DNA from: Tretioscincus oriximinensis
Lineage: Eukaryota > Chordata > Lepidosauria > Squamata > Gymnophthalmidae
Length of the DNA: 64,000 bases
Assembly: GCA_022410635.1 (NCBI GenBank)
Contig: JAJVDF010000165.1
Coordinates: 2,108,888-2,172,887, forward strand
Reading direction: 5' to 3'
A program made the position numbers and the translations under genes. The number at the start of each line of letters is the position of its first letter. Within the stretch, counting starts at the first letter, position 1. Shown piece after piece: positions 11,921-23,678 of the stretch. The notes under the pieces are model-generated. The model was not told where the DNA came from. It worked only from the letters and a program-made list of their open reading frames with translations, and searched no databases.

Positions 11921-12320
11921 GGAAAGTGTTCTTTTTGCTTCTGAAAAGTTTAGCATAAAAAAGCACCCCTAGTACCCCAGGATTCTGTCTTTAGGAATAT
12001 CTCTGTTGCTGAAAACAAACGTCCTTTATGTAATATTTATTCCACTAACAGTACAAATGGAATTCAGTTAATCATTTACATGATAATAGCTGAATACCAT
12101 CAATACAACAACCACTGCTTTATTTTAATAATAATACTAGTGCTGACAATTTTTGTGATAGCCAAGATTTTATTTTTGAATGTTCCTAATATGAACACCA
12201 TACAGACAATTCTTTGAATTTGAGTCAGCATTTGTGAATAGTTGCACAGTTTGTCTTTATCATTTGAAATTTGCGATGACTGCACGTTTAGCTGCACTAG
12301 AAGGATTGTAATAATGCAGT
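11921..12320. other. Intergenic spacer, nothing recognised
   Basis: AT-rich sequence between the inferred THBS2 end and the first SINE. No ORF, RNA or repeat signature supported. Confidence 0.6.
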
Positions 12321-12575
12321 GAGTCAGTTTGTGTAGTGGTTAGAGTGTTAGACTCTTATCTGGTAGTCTTCTGGTTCGATTCCTCACTCCTCCACAAAAG
12401 CCAGCTGGGTGACCTTGTCACAGTTTTTTAGAACACACATAGCCTCACCTACTTCACAGGGTACCCGTTGTGGAGAAAGCAACAAAAGCTATGTGCACCG
12501 TACTTTGTTTGGCCGCCCTGAGACCTTTGGGTATAGGGCGGGATATAAGTGCAAATAAACAAACAAATAAATAAA
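12321..12575 (+). mobile_element. tRNA-derived SINE with LINE-like 3' tail
   Basis: The 5' head is tRNA-like: a box A-like region (gtgtagtggttagagtg) and a perfect RNA polymerase III box B, GGTTCGATTCC, at 12373-12383. A middle part with 'cagctgggtgaccttg' and 'cctcacctacttcacaggg' follows. The 3' tail is 'ccgccctgagacctttgggt' followed by 'atagggcgggatata' and ends in AAAT/AAAC repeats. The layout is that of squamate 'Sauria'-type SINEs, from memory of the family. The tail matches LINE tails at 55379 and 57068. Confidence 0.85.
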
Positions 12576-15500
12576 CTCCATTTGATTAAACCCCTCAGTC
12601 AACTACAAGATGATCAATAATGCTACACTTCTTTCTAGAAGATCATCAACTTCCTTGAAATGAAAGTATCAGAAGGGACACGGAGCAGAAAGGGACACTG
12701 AAACCTACCTACAGAACCTGATCAGTAAACTCCTCATGATAAATGGAGAGGCAGATGTGGCAGTCAGATCATTCAGACATTCAGATAACTACTATACAGA
12801 AAAGCTTGAATTATTACTTTAGGCCACATTGGAATGTGGGTACTTCATTGAGGAGCATCAAATTGTTTTCCAGTTATTAAATCATAGCACTTCAGTGAGG
12901 AAAAACATCTAAAAACAGTGGGAAATAACAGGAAATTGTGCAGGCAAATAAATACTGTTTGTTTAATTACAGCACATTAATGTACCAACAGATTACCAAC
13001 TACTTTGGAGATTTTCAGTTAAGTTGTGGTTAAATAAATACTAGTAAATTGTGGCCAAGGTAATAGGTTCTCTCCAGTAGATTGTGGTGACTTACACAGG
13101 AAGAGGTCATCTATAAAAATCTGTGGCTACATAGGCCACCTTAGCATGTCTGCAAATGGCTATAAAAAGTGACAGAAAGTATACTTTAGTTCTTTCCCAT
13201 GAAAATATTATTTTAATATGCTTCTGGCAAAGTTCTTTGGAGAGTGCAGCTATTCCATGCTGTTGCAAGAGGAGTCATAGTTATAGTATTGAAAAGTCTG
13301 ACTCTCCCAACAGACGTAAACCCAATTCTAATATAGGAACAACCCAATAGTAATTTATGTAGCTCATTGTGAACTGTAATATTTAATTCTTGACCAGAGT
13401 GGCCTTCCTTGGTCAGGTTCTTCCTTTAGAACAGAACAATACAGAACAGAACATAAAACCTATTGAACTATTTCCTACGGAATAATACTACCACCAGGCT
13501 TTACTCAATATTTTATTTTCCTACTTTTTGTCTTAATTCTCCTCATCAACTCACAAATGACATCCAATAAAAGGTCATACATTCCTTCCTGATATTTACA
13601 ATGGATATCCATTGACTTTACAATCCTTTACAATTCATTATAATATATATTTCTTCTCCTGTTCAGCTTTGTGAACAAAGATTTATGGGTGTGTGTGTAT
13701 GACATCCAAACCTGTTGCAGCTTAATTAAGCCAAAGGGGGAGGGGTACTTGTCCACATCCATAGCATGTCTAGCCATACTGACATCAGTGGTAGGTCTTA
13801 TTTGGATGTAATGCAGCAGTTATATACAACTGTGCAGTGCTTAAAGCATATACAAGGGATCCTCACATAGTTATGCATATCCTCACAATATGCATTTGAA
13901 CAAAAACATATGTATAGGAAATTCAAGCATGGCTAGGTGTCAAAGTTTGCGTTCTACCAATCGAAATAAGGCAGGCATCCACCAATCAATTAAATGATCA
14001 AATTGTGATAATGGCCCCCTATAATCAACTTGCAGATTAAAGTTGTTTTAGTGCAAAATATCACAAGCTTATAAAAAATCACGATCCAAATATTTAATTA
14101 ATATGGATGTCGGCATCCTGTTCTCTGGGAATGGCAATCTCCACAAAGATGCCAAGCCTATAGGCTTCCAAGATGCTAGTAATGTGATATGACAGGCCTA
14201 GGATGGACTCTTGCTGTTTTTTGTACAACAATCAAAGCATCAATGGGAAAATAATCATTAAAAGTAAACATTATTGTATAAAAAAAGTCAGCTTTCCTAA
14301 TGCTAAATCTGTCATGAAATGATGGGCTCTCCTTATGGCAATAGATGGGACCTCCCAGCTTTGCATGTTGCTGAAAATACTTCCAAAAGCAATACTTTTT
14401 TCCCCGTGGCATAAGGCACAGCAGAAGCGCTGTTCTTTGACTTTCCAGATTAGTCTGCCTTCATTCCTTTGAAGCCACGACTGTCAACTTGCATGCTGGC
14501 CACTGACTAATAGAGGGATCTCTTTTCACCAATAGCAGGATATTGAATTTTCACTTCTAGTGTACTGCTTCCAGCTTGGCTACTGAAGGATTCCCATATT
14601 CCACACGGAACAGGTTTATTTATTTTTTGCTCTTGTACTTAAAGTGAAAATTCAAGCTTGGGGCTTATGTTTAAAAATAGTATATTCCTTTGCCAGATTT
14701 GTCGACTCTGAGTTTTGGAATCATTCCAAAGCAATAGTAATCTGCACTTTCACTCTCTAAGGTATGTCTTTTGCTTGACCTATGTTTCTATTCTTCTAAG
14801 AACTCAGCGATTACATTCACATTTTTTATTTTACTGGCCAATTCCATACTTACCTTTTGAGAATGGTGGTCGCAAACTATTCCCAACCAGTCAGAATCTG
14901 GACCACCTTTTTTCTTCCATAGTGAAGCAGGAAAATCCTTCTTTTTGTGTTTCAGAGTGTGACTATTGTGAGCTAACCATCTAGACTAGAGTTACCTGAA
15001 AAAATGGGATAGGAGCTTTGCAGCTTTAGAGAATGTAGAAAAGAGGTTCACCTGATATAGTCTGCAGCATCTGGTGAAAATTCTTCTTTTCCATATCTGT
15101 TAATGCTGCAAAGCTCCTGTCCGCCTTTGTTGTTTTAAGCCTATTTAAGCCTCATATTGTTCTAGTTTACTAGTCAGTAGAAAAAAAGCCTCATGAGATA
15201 TTTGTAATGATGGATTGTGTAGACAGTGTGTTTTTAATAAGTTAACTACAGACAATAAAATTACAAAAAAGAAAAAGTGCAATATTCAAGCAGCCCCTCA
15301 CAGCATCCCAGCTCTTCCCAGGACAAGTTGCAAGGGTAGCAGGCTGCTTCTTTATGTCTCTCCTCAAACCTGGTAATTTGTCTCACAAGTATCACACCTA
15401 TTATCTGTTATAAGTTAGTAAGATTTTCATCAGTAACATACTTCTAGTTTCTGTTTTTGGAAATAAGTACATTTCGCTCCTATGCCATCATTCATGCTGT

Positions 15501-16389
15501 CAAAACATCTTCCAGGAAAATGTGGAAATGTTTTCTTTTAGTATCAGAATATTTTGGAAACACTTTACCAATTTATTTTTTAAAAAAATATGCCTCAAAA
15601 TGCTTAACTTGATCCTGTTAAGAGTTATGGAACAGTCACAATTGTCATTTACATATCAAGAAAAAGGGAAAATTGATTCATGCAGTATAGCCCATGAACA
15701 GGCTGGGCTTTCAGAGTCGTTTGTTAGCAATCATCACAAAGGGAGACCATTCAATCTAAGATCATAGTTTGTGAAGAAATCAGAGAATTGGGGTGGGGGA
15801 TCTGATTCTGGGGATAATAAAATCTTCCAAGCATTGGCTGTAGTTCCAATTGCTTTGTAGATAAGATAGACAAATTTGTACTCCCAAAATCTTCCCAAAG
15901 AGTCTATTTGGACTTATCTTTAGTAGACTGGATAAAATAAGCTTGATCTGGCACTGAATCAAAACAAGGTCATCCCCACTGAGATATTCCGTTCTGTTCC
16001 AGCCCCCACAATGGCTATAAAACTCCAGCTCTGGAACTGGGGAAGGGGGCTCTGAAAGCTCTAAAAGTCCATGGGACTCATTGTACTGATGCATCACGTA
16101 GTGCAGTGCTAATAATCACATGATGTGCGGGACCACCATGGCATGAAAGAAAGATAGCAAGAAAAATAGCAGAATGGAGATCCTTGCTTCAAGTATCACT
16201 AGACATGCATTTTATTTGTGAAAAGAGGCATAATGAAGAGAAAACACACCCACCCCTATTGCTTTTCATGTAAGAATTTTCTCTAACTCTATATGGTAGA
16301 AAATGTGAAAACTCTTCAGATGTTCCAAATAATCCACGATGATTGTAGAATGAAAGTTTCTCCTTTAGTTTTACTATACCAAGACTGAA
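12576..16389. other. Intergenic, mostly unassigned
   Basis: AT-rich spacer. Scattered ORFs of 60-105 codons on both strands (for example 14715-14984 and 15780-16097) overlap with shadow frames and lack splice context or family resemblance. A (GT)n patch lies near 13690. I see no RNA gene or clear transposon terminus. Confidence 0.6.
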
Positions 16390-16575
16390 TTTTTTATCCT
16401 TTATGGGTCTCATTCCGGTAAATATTGTGAGACTTCGAGGTTATATATAAAAGTTCATTGACTCTTGGCTTGTAGAGAATGCTGGAAAGTGTCATAAGAC
16501 AAGCACATCGATGACTTATGGGACATGACATGTGACAAGAATGCAAGAAAACAATATGGAATATTGAAGATGTGT
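16390..16575. repeat. Copy of dispersed repeat family Y (partial)
   Basis: Shares ordered motifs with 31350-31560 and 48160-48440: 'gagacttcgaggttatat', 'ttcattgactcttggc', 'gagaatgctgg' and 'gatgacttatgggaca'. It is degenerate and non-coding. It probably descends from a non-autonomous DNA transposon, but I could not define its termini here. Confidence 0.55.
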
Positions 16576-16589
16576 GGGGAGGCAATCAC

Positions 16590-18210
16590 AAATGGATTAT
16601 TCTGGATTTAGAGTAAATTCCGGAATAAAACAGAACATGGAGAAGGGGTCTTAATGAAGGAGTATTTTTTTTAACATTCAACTTCTGACCACTGGAATTT
16701 GACATGCAATTGCTATCTAGCCAGTTATGAGAGCAACACTGATACCTAAAAACTAAGCAGGAAGGATTTAGTGTAATATTTGCTTTGAGACTGAGGAGAT
16801 AACAGTTTCTAAACAACTGAAATATTGCGTTAAACACTCAACAAAGTTGAACAGCTTGTTGACATATTATTGGNATTCAGTATCCAGTTTTCTTCTCTGT
16901 TTTCAGTTCCTATGGATTTGAAATACACATTCACATTCCATCAAAGTTAACTCTAATAGGAATTTACAAGACAAGCAATACTTCATATTCAGTACTGTAA
17001 ATACTGTAATGCAGCTTCTTGGCATATATAACTTATTACATACTGGTGGAGACAGTTGCCAAATTGGTTAATGTACAAATGTTTGGCCTATGTAGCTCTG
17101 GATATAAAATAACTTATTAGTCATGATTACATACACAGAGATTACAAAATGAAAACCTACATCATTTCTAATGGTTTAGAGGTCATTTAGGACAGCACGT
17201 AGAGCTGCAACATATTTTGTGTTAGAGCATAAGAAGTTTAGCAAACTTCAAGCCATTATTGTGAGAAAAAGCATTTTTATGGTACTTGACTTTGGGTTTA
17301 TCTGTGTTTTTATATAGTTCTTTGAACCAGTGGTTTCTGAATGTAGTCTGATCTTGGAATACTGCTGTCTGCATAATGATGCTGGTCTAGAGCAGTCCAG
17401 CACCACCACTGAAGCTTGTCTGAGGTTTAGGGCCATAATCTGAACACTTAAAAGTTTTGGAGCTGCTGGAAATCAATTCTGGATTAGGCCCTGCTGGTTC
17501 CCAAGTAGACATCAATGTTGAGATCTATTGGTAGTCTTGGTTAGTGCTTTCCTGATTGAGATTACACTCCATCCACTTGCGGGTGGGTTGAGACTTCACA
17601 TATCCACACCAACATGTAGTATGGACCAATGAGCTACAGAAACTGACTATGTTTCAGATAGCAAGTAAGTATAGAAAGATCTTCTTTCAAAAGTCAATAT
17701 TAACAAACTTCAAAGAACGAAGAGGTTAATAATCATGATTCAACTACATTAGCTCTCCCTTCAGTGTGTGACAGATTTATGTTATGAAGCAAATGTAATG
17801 GAATAGCCAAAAAGGTATTCAAAATGAAAAATACTTGTCAGTGCATAAATCAGACAGTTAACTGACAACTTCTATTACACTTTCAACACCCAAAGAAATA
17901 AACTCTTCTCATTTGCTATAACAATAAGCTTTTGAATAGTCATAATATTATTTAACTTTCATGTTTCCGGAGCTGAGAGAGCAAAGACTAGACTGGTAGG
18001 AATTGTCTCAATCAGATTATGCTGGGATATGACCTTCCTTTTTGACCTGGGCATGAAATTGCAAGCATTACAATCCCATTTATACTAATGGAGAGTCTAG
18101 CTCTAGACAAAGTTTTCACGCATGTTAGATAGTTTCAGCTGTGGGAATTCACATTAAAACAGGAGGTCTTGTTTCCAATGTAGAAGCTCTGTTTTCTGAA
18201 GAATGCTTTT
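16590..18210. other. Intergenic, unassigned
   Basis: AT-rich unique-looking sequence with one N at 16874. No coding, RNA or repeat call could be supported. Confidence 0.6.
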
Positions 18211-18214
18211 TCAA

Positions 18215-18590
18215 TTCAATGTTTTTTCAAAAAGATCTAGAGATGTTTAGTCTGAGAGGAGAGCTGATAGCTGTCTACAAATATTTGAAGGGCTGTCATA
18301 CAGTAGAGGGATCAGTATTGTTTTCATTGGCACATGGAAGGTCTGGAAACGATACAATGAAACTGCAAAAAAGTAGATTTAGATTAGATATCAGAAAAAA
18401 ACTTTCTGACAGTGATAAAACCAGTGGAACAGTTTCCACAGGAAGTGGTGAACTCTCCTTCACTGGAAGTCTTCAAACAGAGGCTGGACAGCCATCTATC
18501 TGGGATGGTTTAGTGAATCCTGCATTGGGCAGGGGATTGGACCTTATGACTTTGGAGGTCCCTTCAAACTCTATGATTCTATGAACTAGG
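18215..18590 (+). mobile_element. Old CR1 LINE 3' end
   Basis: Reads 'tttagtctgagaggagagct', 'tatttgaagggctgtcat', 'gtcttcaaacagaggctgga' and 'ggaccttatgac', and ends in 'tctatgattctatgaa', the 8-bp ATTCTATG-type end repeat of CR1. A frame (18141-18584) crosses it but has no intact RT motif. The same subfamily occurs at 32160-32604; it is older than the CR1 near 21300. Confidence 0.85.
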
Positions 18591-19589
18591 GAAAATGCAT
18601 TGGTTCTTCCAACATTTGTAGAAGCTGAATAAAGAAATTCCATGGAAAGGTGAGCAGGTTGAAACACCTTCCTTATCGTAGCTAGCAAGGTCACTTAGTC
18701 CTTGAGGGAAAAAGCCCTCCATTGAAGCACTATTGGGTTTCAAATCGTAAAAAACTGCACTTGGTGGAACTTGAATATTTTAAATTTTGTAACTGGTTGC
18801 CTGTGCATGAAAGCACAAAATGGAGAGAGGGAGTGGACAAAAGGATGAAGGGAGAGAGTGCAGCAACAATGGAAATAGAACATAAAATATGGATACAAAA
18901 TTCTGGTATAGAGGAAACCTGCTGATTCAAGGGGGGAAAGATCTGCAAAATCTTGTACTAAAACACAGAAAATGTATCAGTTCTCCTTTGTATCAGAATG
19001 CAAAAACGTGAGAGAAAAGGATCAAATTGTGTGACCAACTAGAACATTAGCAAGGAGGAGTTTCAAACATGCCATGGTGGTGCAGGGACACTCTGCACAT
19101 TGGAGATGATTCTTTAGTTGTGTGTTCTTTCTTGATGAGAAAGAGAAGCAGATTCCTTTCTAAGTGAAAGCTAAATCAGAAGGTAAGGTTTGTGTGTAAT
19201 TAGGCTTGAAGTCTTATTTTGGAATTTTACTGACTGTGATCAGCTTTGGCTATGCCAATATGGCCTTTTGGTATTTGGCTCATGTATGAACAGTGGCAAA
19301 CTAAGGGGAAGAATTTCCTTAATGTATTTTTCCACAGCATCTGCAAAAATGATTGCCCAGAAACTGAAACTACTTTGCAAATCCCACTGCTCTAATTTTT
19401 AAACTTGACAGTTAATCCATCATCATCAACTTGGATATTTTTGGGAGGCTGCTCTGACTGTGAAAGTATATAAGTCAGAGACTCCTTGCACAATCGAAAA
19501 GGTTTAGGACAATGACCTGTTCTTAAAAAGTTCTTGTATTGTATTGAACGAGCTTAAAAATATAGCAAAAATTATTCTGACCGATATCT
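18591..19589. other. Intergenic, unassigned
   Basis: No supported gene or repeat. Open frames at 18722-18948 lie on opposite strands of the same bases and look like chance. Confidence 0.55.
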
Positions 19590-20225
19590 ATCTTAAGCTG
19601 CATTCTGATTGGGAGAAAAGCAGCAGTTTGCAAAGCAGCAAAGTGGATCTTAATCCACTTTGCTGTTTTCCCTCCTTCCCTGCCCCATTTTGGCCCCATT
19701 TTAATGGCTTGACAGAAGAGGGAAATTGCAGAACCACATCAAGGGCTTGCCAAGAGAGGGCTGGTGCTGTGGCAGGTTTTCACTTGTGCAAAACCAGGGA
19801 TTGCAATCCTGAGGGTTACTTTTCGCTCCTAGTGGAGCCACACGTAGCTCCAAGGACATGGAAGCAAGGGAATTCTCAGCAGATCTTCTGCTGTCTTTTG
19901 AGAGTTCAAATTTCCATGCTGGAGCAGCAGTGGGGAAATTTAAAACTTCTGCAGAGGCCAGCAACAAGAGCAGAAGATTCTTTTAGATCTCCCTGCCATG
20001 GGTTCTGATCCTTGGAGTGCTTCTTGTTTCACAGAAGACCCCCAAGGACTGGGCACCAACCAGAGCACATGGGAAACAGTCACCAAAGTACATGGTTTTC
20101 TGAGCAAACTTCGCTTAGATGCCACACGGCTGTACAAACAACATAAATGTGAAATGGGTGCATCCTATCCAGAGCCATACATCTCTGCACATTTTTTCAC
20201 CTTGTGGGAATGTAGCCTTACTGTT
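19590..20225. mobile_element. Possible non-autonomous DNA transposon
   Basis: The left edge 'taagctgcattc' and right edge 'gaatgtagcctta' are approximate inverted copies of a terminus common in this window (taaggctgc...). The inside is GC-richer than the flanks and holds a 154-codon frame (19544-20008) with no recognised domain. Target duplication was not established, so this is a tentative call. Confidence 0.4.
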
Positions 20226-20409
20226 GTAATGAAGCCAGAAATAGATTTTCTAGGCCACTGACAGATCACAGCTCTCAATGCATTCAAAGTGGTCCGCTAT
20301 AGATGCTGCAGATGCAGGACTTAAGAAGAGACATGTGAAGCCATGGCACCTGGTGCAGAGATGCTGTCATTTTGTCCTAGATAGCACAGTCTGAGATCTG
20401 AAGGTGAAC

Positions 20410-20417
20410 CATATGAG
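20410..20417 (+). repeat. hAT target-site duplication, left copy
   Basis: CATATGAG immediately left of the element at 20418-20755; the right copy is CATATAAG at 20756-20763. An 8-bp duplication is diagnostic of hAT transposases. Confidence 0.85.
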
Positions 20418-20755
20418 CAGCGGCTGGTGCAGTTTGAGGCTGGGTTGGAGGGCAGGTTCCTCCAGCCTCAGCAGTTAGGAAAGCGGCTGGGAGGAGGTAC
20501 ANGCAAGCACTTAACAGTCTCTCTCTCTCAGTCTGCAAGTTGAACGTCAATACAAAATGGCACCTCTACGGAGACTGAGAGAGAGAATGTAGCCCTTCCA
20601 CTGGTTCTGGGATTGGTGACACCTTTTGTCAATTAAAAAAGCTGCCTGGAGCTTTTTGATTTATAGGCAGTTCCACTATGAAAGGAGATTTTATAATTGA
20701 TTTTAATCTCTAAGTGTTTGCCGAACCCCATGAACCCAGTGGCCAGCCGCCATTG
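20418..20755. mobile_element. hAT-type MITE, copy 1
   Basis: A 338-bp element. Left end CAGCGGCTGGTGCAG and right end CTGGCCAGCCGCCATTG approach an inverted repeat of CAGTGGCGGCTGG. It is bracketed by 8-bp duplications (CATATGAG / CATATAAG). Its interior ('acaaaatggcacct', 'tgtcaattaaaaaagctgc', 'gaaccccatgaaccca') is collinear with 46410-46712. An extra stretch of CT and then GA dinucleotides (20517-20596) is absent from copy 2. No transposase remains. Confidence 0.9.
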
Positions 20756-20763
20756 CATATAAG

Positions 20764-21299
20764 TATACAACTGGTTTGAAAATATAGGCTAGATGAAGTG
20801 CAAACAAAGCAAATGGAACAGAGGCTCAAATTGCACTAGGCTTTATTCTGTTTCTGGAAAGGGTCAAAGGAGTTTGCTCTCCACATAGACTGTGCTAGAC
20901 CAGAATGACATATGGACAATAGGCCACATAGACCTCTTTCTGAAACAGAATAAGACCCAGTGCAGTTTGAGGTAAGATCTGTAAGATGACAGATCCTACT
21001 GTTAGAAAGGCTAGAGACGTTTCTTTGGCTATTAAGACAGGAAACATGCTGTTTGTATTCTCTGTTCAACTGCAGGTTGTTGCAAGTGAAAAAATTGCCT
21101 ACTTCGCAACGACAAGTCCAGAAGCAGTGATGCGGCCACTGTATGAAGCAGAATGATGGTCTACTGTGTCCTTATCTAACCGTACTTATTTTATGTCCTT
21201 ATGTACACCACACAAGTGCCAAAGGAGAGACACGTTAATTTTCTGGCTTTATTGTTCCTAACTGTAACTTAACCAGTTCCTGTTTCTCCAACAGAAGGA
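20764..21299. other. Intergenic, unassigned
   Basis: Short spacer between the hAT MITE and the CR1 element. Nothing recognised. Confidence 0.55.
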
Positions 21300-23586
21300 C
21301 ATGGGAATTGCAAGAATGGATGGAAAGGACTACTGGCCTCCTAACCAAACACCTGAGAGCGATACTCATTTGGAACATGAGGTCATTGAAGCTTCCAAAA
21401 GGGAAGGATAGTAATAATGGGAGACTTCAACTATCCACACATTGATTGGGCAAACTCTTGTTCTACTCATGAAAAAGAAATAAAATTCTTAGACATGCTG
21501 ATTACTTCCTAGAGCAGGTGGTTTTAGAACCAACTAGGGGCAAGGGAATCCTGGATTTAGTCCTAGGTAATGAACAGGACCTGATACAAGATGTAACTGT
21601 AACTGATCCCATACGAAACAGTGACCACAATACAATAACTTTCAACCTGAACGTGGATAGAAAATTGTCAAGCAGTTCTAACACAGAAACCTTCAACTTT
21701 CACAGAGGAAATTTTCCCAAAATGAGGAAATTGGTAAAACAAAAATTAAAAGGGAAAGTGAGAAAAGTCCAGTCCCTTCAAAAAACGTGGAAATTGTTTG
21801 CAAATACAATATTGGAATCTCAATTAAAATGCATTCCCAAGAGAAGAAAGGGTTCTGCCAAGTCCAAGAAGACACCCGTATGGCTTACTTCTGCAGTAAA
21901 AGAAGTAATTAGAATGAAGAGAAACTCATTTAAAAAGTGGAAGGCTTATCCTCGTGAGGAGAACAGAAGGGAGCACAAATTGTGGCAAACCAAATGCAAG
22001 GTGGTAGTCAGGGATGCGAAGAAAAGCTTTGAGGAGCACATTGCAAAGAATATTAAAAGAAATAATAAGGACTTTTTCAAATATATCAGAAATAAGAATC
22101 CTACCAGGAAAGCAGTCAGACCACTAGATAGCAATGGACAAAAGGGCATAATCAAGGAGGACATGGAGATTGCAGAGAGGTTAAATGAATTTTTTGCTTC
22201 AGCTTTCACTGAAGAAGACAGAGGGAATTTACCTGCAACATATTTAGTTTTCTCAGAAAGAACACCAGAGGAATTAAACTGGATAGAGATAACAAGGGAG
22301 GAGGTCCTTGATAGCCTGAATAAGCTAAACATTTATAAATCCTTAGGGCCAGACGGCATTCACCCAAGAATTCTTAAAGAACTCAAATGTGAAATTGCTG
22401 AACTTCTAACCAAAATATTTAATCTTTCCTTAAGATCAGGCATAGTACCAGTAGATTGGAGGGTAGCTAATGTAACACCAATCTTCAGTTTAACCCATCA
22501 GTTTAACATCAATTCCAGGTAAAGTGTTGGAAACCATAATAAAGGACAAAATTACTAAACAGATGGAGAAGCACGCATTGCTGAATGAAACTCAGCATGG
22601 CTTCTGCAAAGGTAAATCATGCCTTACCAACTTGCTAGAGTTGTTAACAAACATGTAGATAAAGGGGATCCAGTTGATATTGTCTATCTAGATTTTCAGA
22701 AGGCTTTTGATAAAGTCCCTCATCAAAGGCTTCTAAAAAAGCTCCATAAGAGGACAGATTTTGTCCTGGATTGGAAACTGGCTAAAAGATAGAAAACAAA
22801 GGGTAGTATTAAATGGACAGTTCTCTGAGTGGAAAGAGGTAAGAAGTGGGGTACCCCAGGGATCTGTACTGGGACCTTTGCTTTTCAATATATTTATAAG
22901 TGATCTGGATGCCGAGGTTAATAGTGAAGTAGCCATGTTTGCTGACGACACTAAACTGTTCAGGGTAGTGAAAACTGAAAATGATTGTAAGGCACTCCAG
23001 AGTGATCTACTGAAATTGGGTGAATGGGCATCTAAGTGGCATATGCACTTCAATTTAAGCAAGTGCAAGGTCATGCACATTGGGGCAAAGAACCCCAACT
23101 ACTCCTACCACCTGATGGGAACCAAGCTTTCTGTGACCAAGCAAGAAAAGGATCTTGGGGTGCTGGTGGACAATTCAATGAAAATGTCAACCCAGTGTGC
23201 AGCAGCAGCAAAAAAGGCAAATTCCATGTTGAGGATAATTAGGAAAGGAATCAAAAACAAGATAGCAAATGTTGTTTTGCCTCTTTATAAATCTGTGGTG
23301 AGGCCACATTTGGAATACTGTGTTCAATTCTGGTCACCACATCTCAAGAGGGATNTTTTTGAACTGAAGAAGGTGCACAAAAGGGCAACAAAAATGATCA
23401 AGGGTCTGGGACATCTCCCTTATGAAGTCAGGCTGCAATGTCTGGGCCTCTTCAGCCTCGAAAGGCGACATTTGAGAGGTGATCTGATTGAAGTGTACAA
23501 AATCATGCATGGGATGGACAGGATGAAAAGAGAAAAAATGTTTTCTCTATCACACAACACAAGGACCAGAGGGCACTCCTTGAAAC
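21300..23586 (+). mobile_element. CR1 LINE, 5'-truncated, endonuclease and reverse transcriptase parts
   Basis: CR1 retrotransposon ORF2 encodes an endonuclease plus reverse transcriptase that copies its own RNA at a nicked target. Visible in order: endonuclease part (PPNQTPE; after a frameshift VIMGDFNYPHIDW; then LEPTRGKGILDLVLGNEQ and SDHNTITFNL), linker, RT start (LGPDGIHPRILKEL), VYLDFQKAFDKVPH, SGVPQGSVLGPLLFNIF, catalytic FADDTKL near 22942, and the thumb region to SLERRHLRGDLIEVYK. Frames break near 21415, 21500, 22485, 22655 and 22745, and part of the RT palm (after VANVTPIF) is missing. It is a pseudogene but clearly younger than the copy at 18215. The 5' end of the endonuclease is absent. 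Confidence 0.93.
21518..22522 (+). pseudogene. CR1 ORF2 fragment: endonuclease end to RT start
   Basis: A 334-codon open stretch. It starts in the C-terminal endonuclease motif (LDLVLGNEQDLIQDVTVTDP) and continues through a Lys/Arg-rich linker (KKTPVWLTSAVKEVIRMKRN, KNPTRKAVRPLDSNGQKGII) into RT motif 0/1 (SLGPDGIHPRILKELKCEI). The last residues are out of frame because a small deletion removed the segment after VANVTPIF. Residues 1-20 are not a true protein start; the ORF is only the open part of a longer decayed frame. Confidence 0.9.
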
Positions 23587-23678
23587 TGACAGATGAATAC
23601 TTTAATACCAAGGTTCCAGATGTGTATAAGTATCATGATGTTGCACAATGGTGGTTGCACAGTGCTGAGTTTCATTAA
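22761..23678 (+). pseudogene. CR1 ORF2 fragment: RT palm and thumb
   Basis: A 305-codon open stretch with SWIGNWLKDRKQRVVLNGQF, SGVPQGSVLGPLLFNIFISD, the metal-binding FADDTKL, LGEWASKWHMHFNLSKCKVM, QEKDLGVLVDNSMKMSTQCA, YKSVVRPHLEYCVQFWSPHL and KVHKRATKMIKGLGHLPYE. CR1 identity stops at SLKL (about 23586); the last ~30 codons come from the chimeric block. One N falls inside (23355). Both catalytic Asp are present, but the protein lacks its upstream RT part in frame. Confidence 0.9.

Noticed and set aside
12373..12383. Perfect box B as a sign of a functional tRNA gene.
   Set aside because: No cloverleaf can be closed and the sequence continues into a SINE body and tail.
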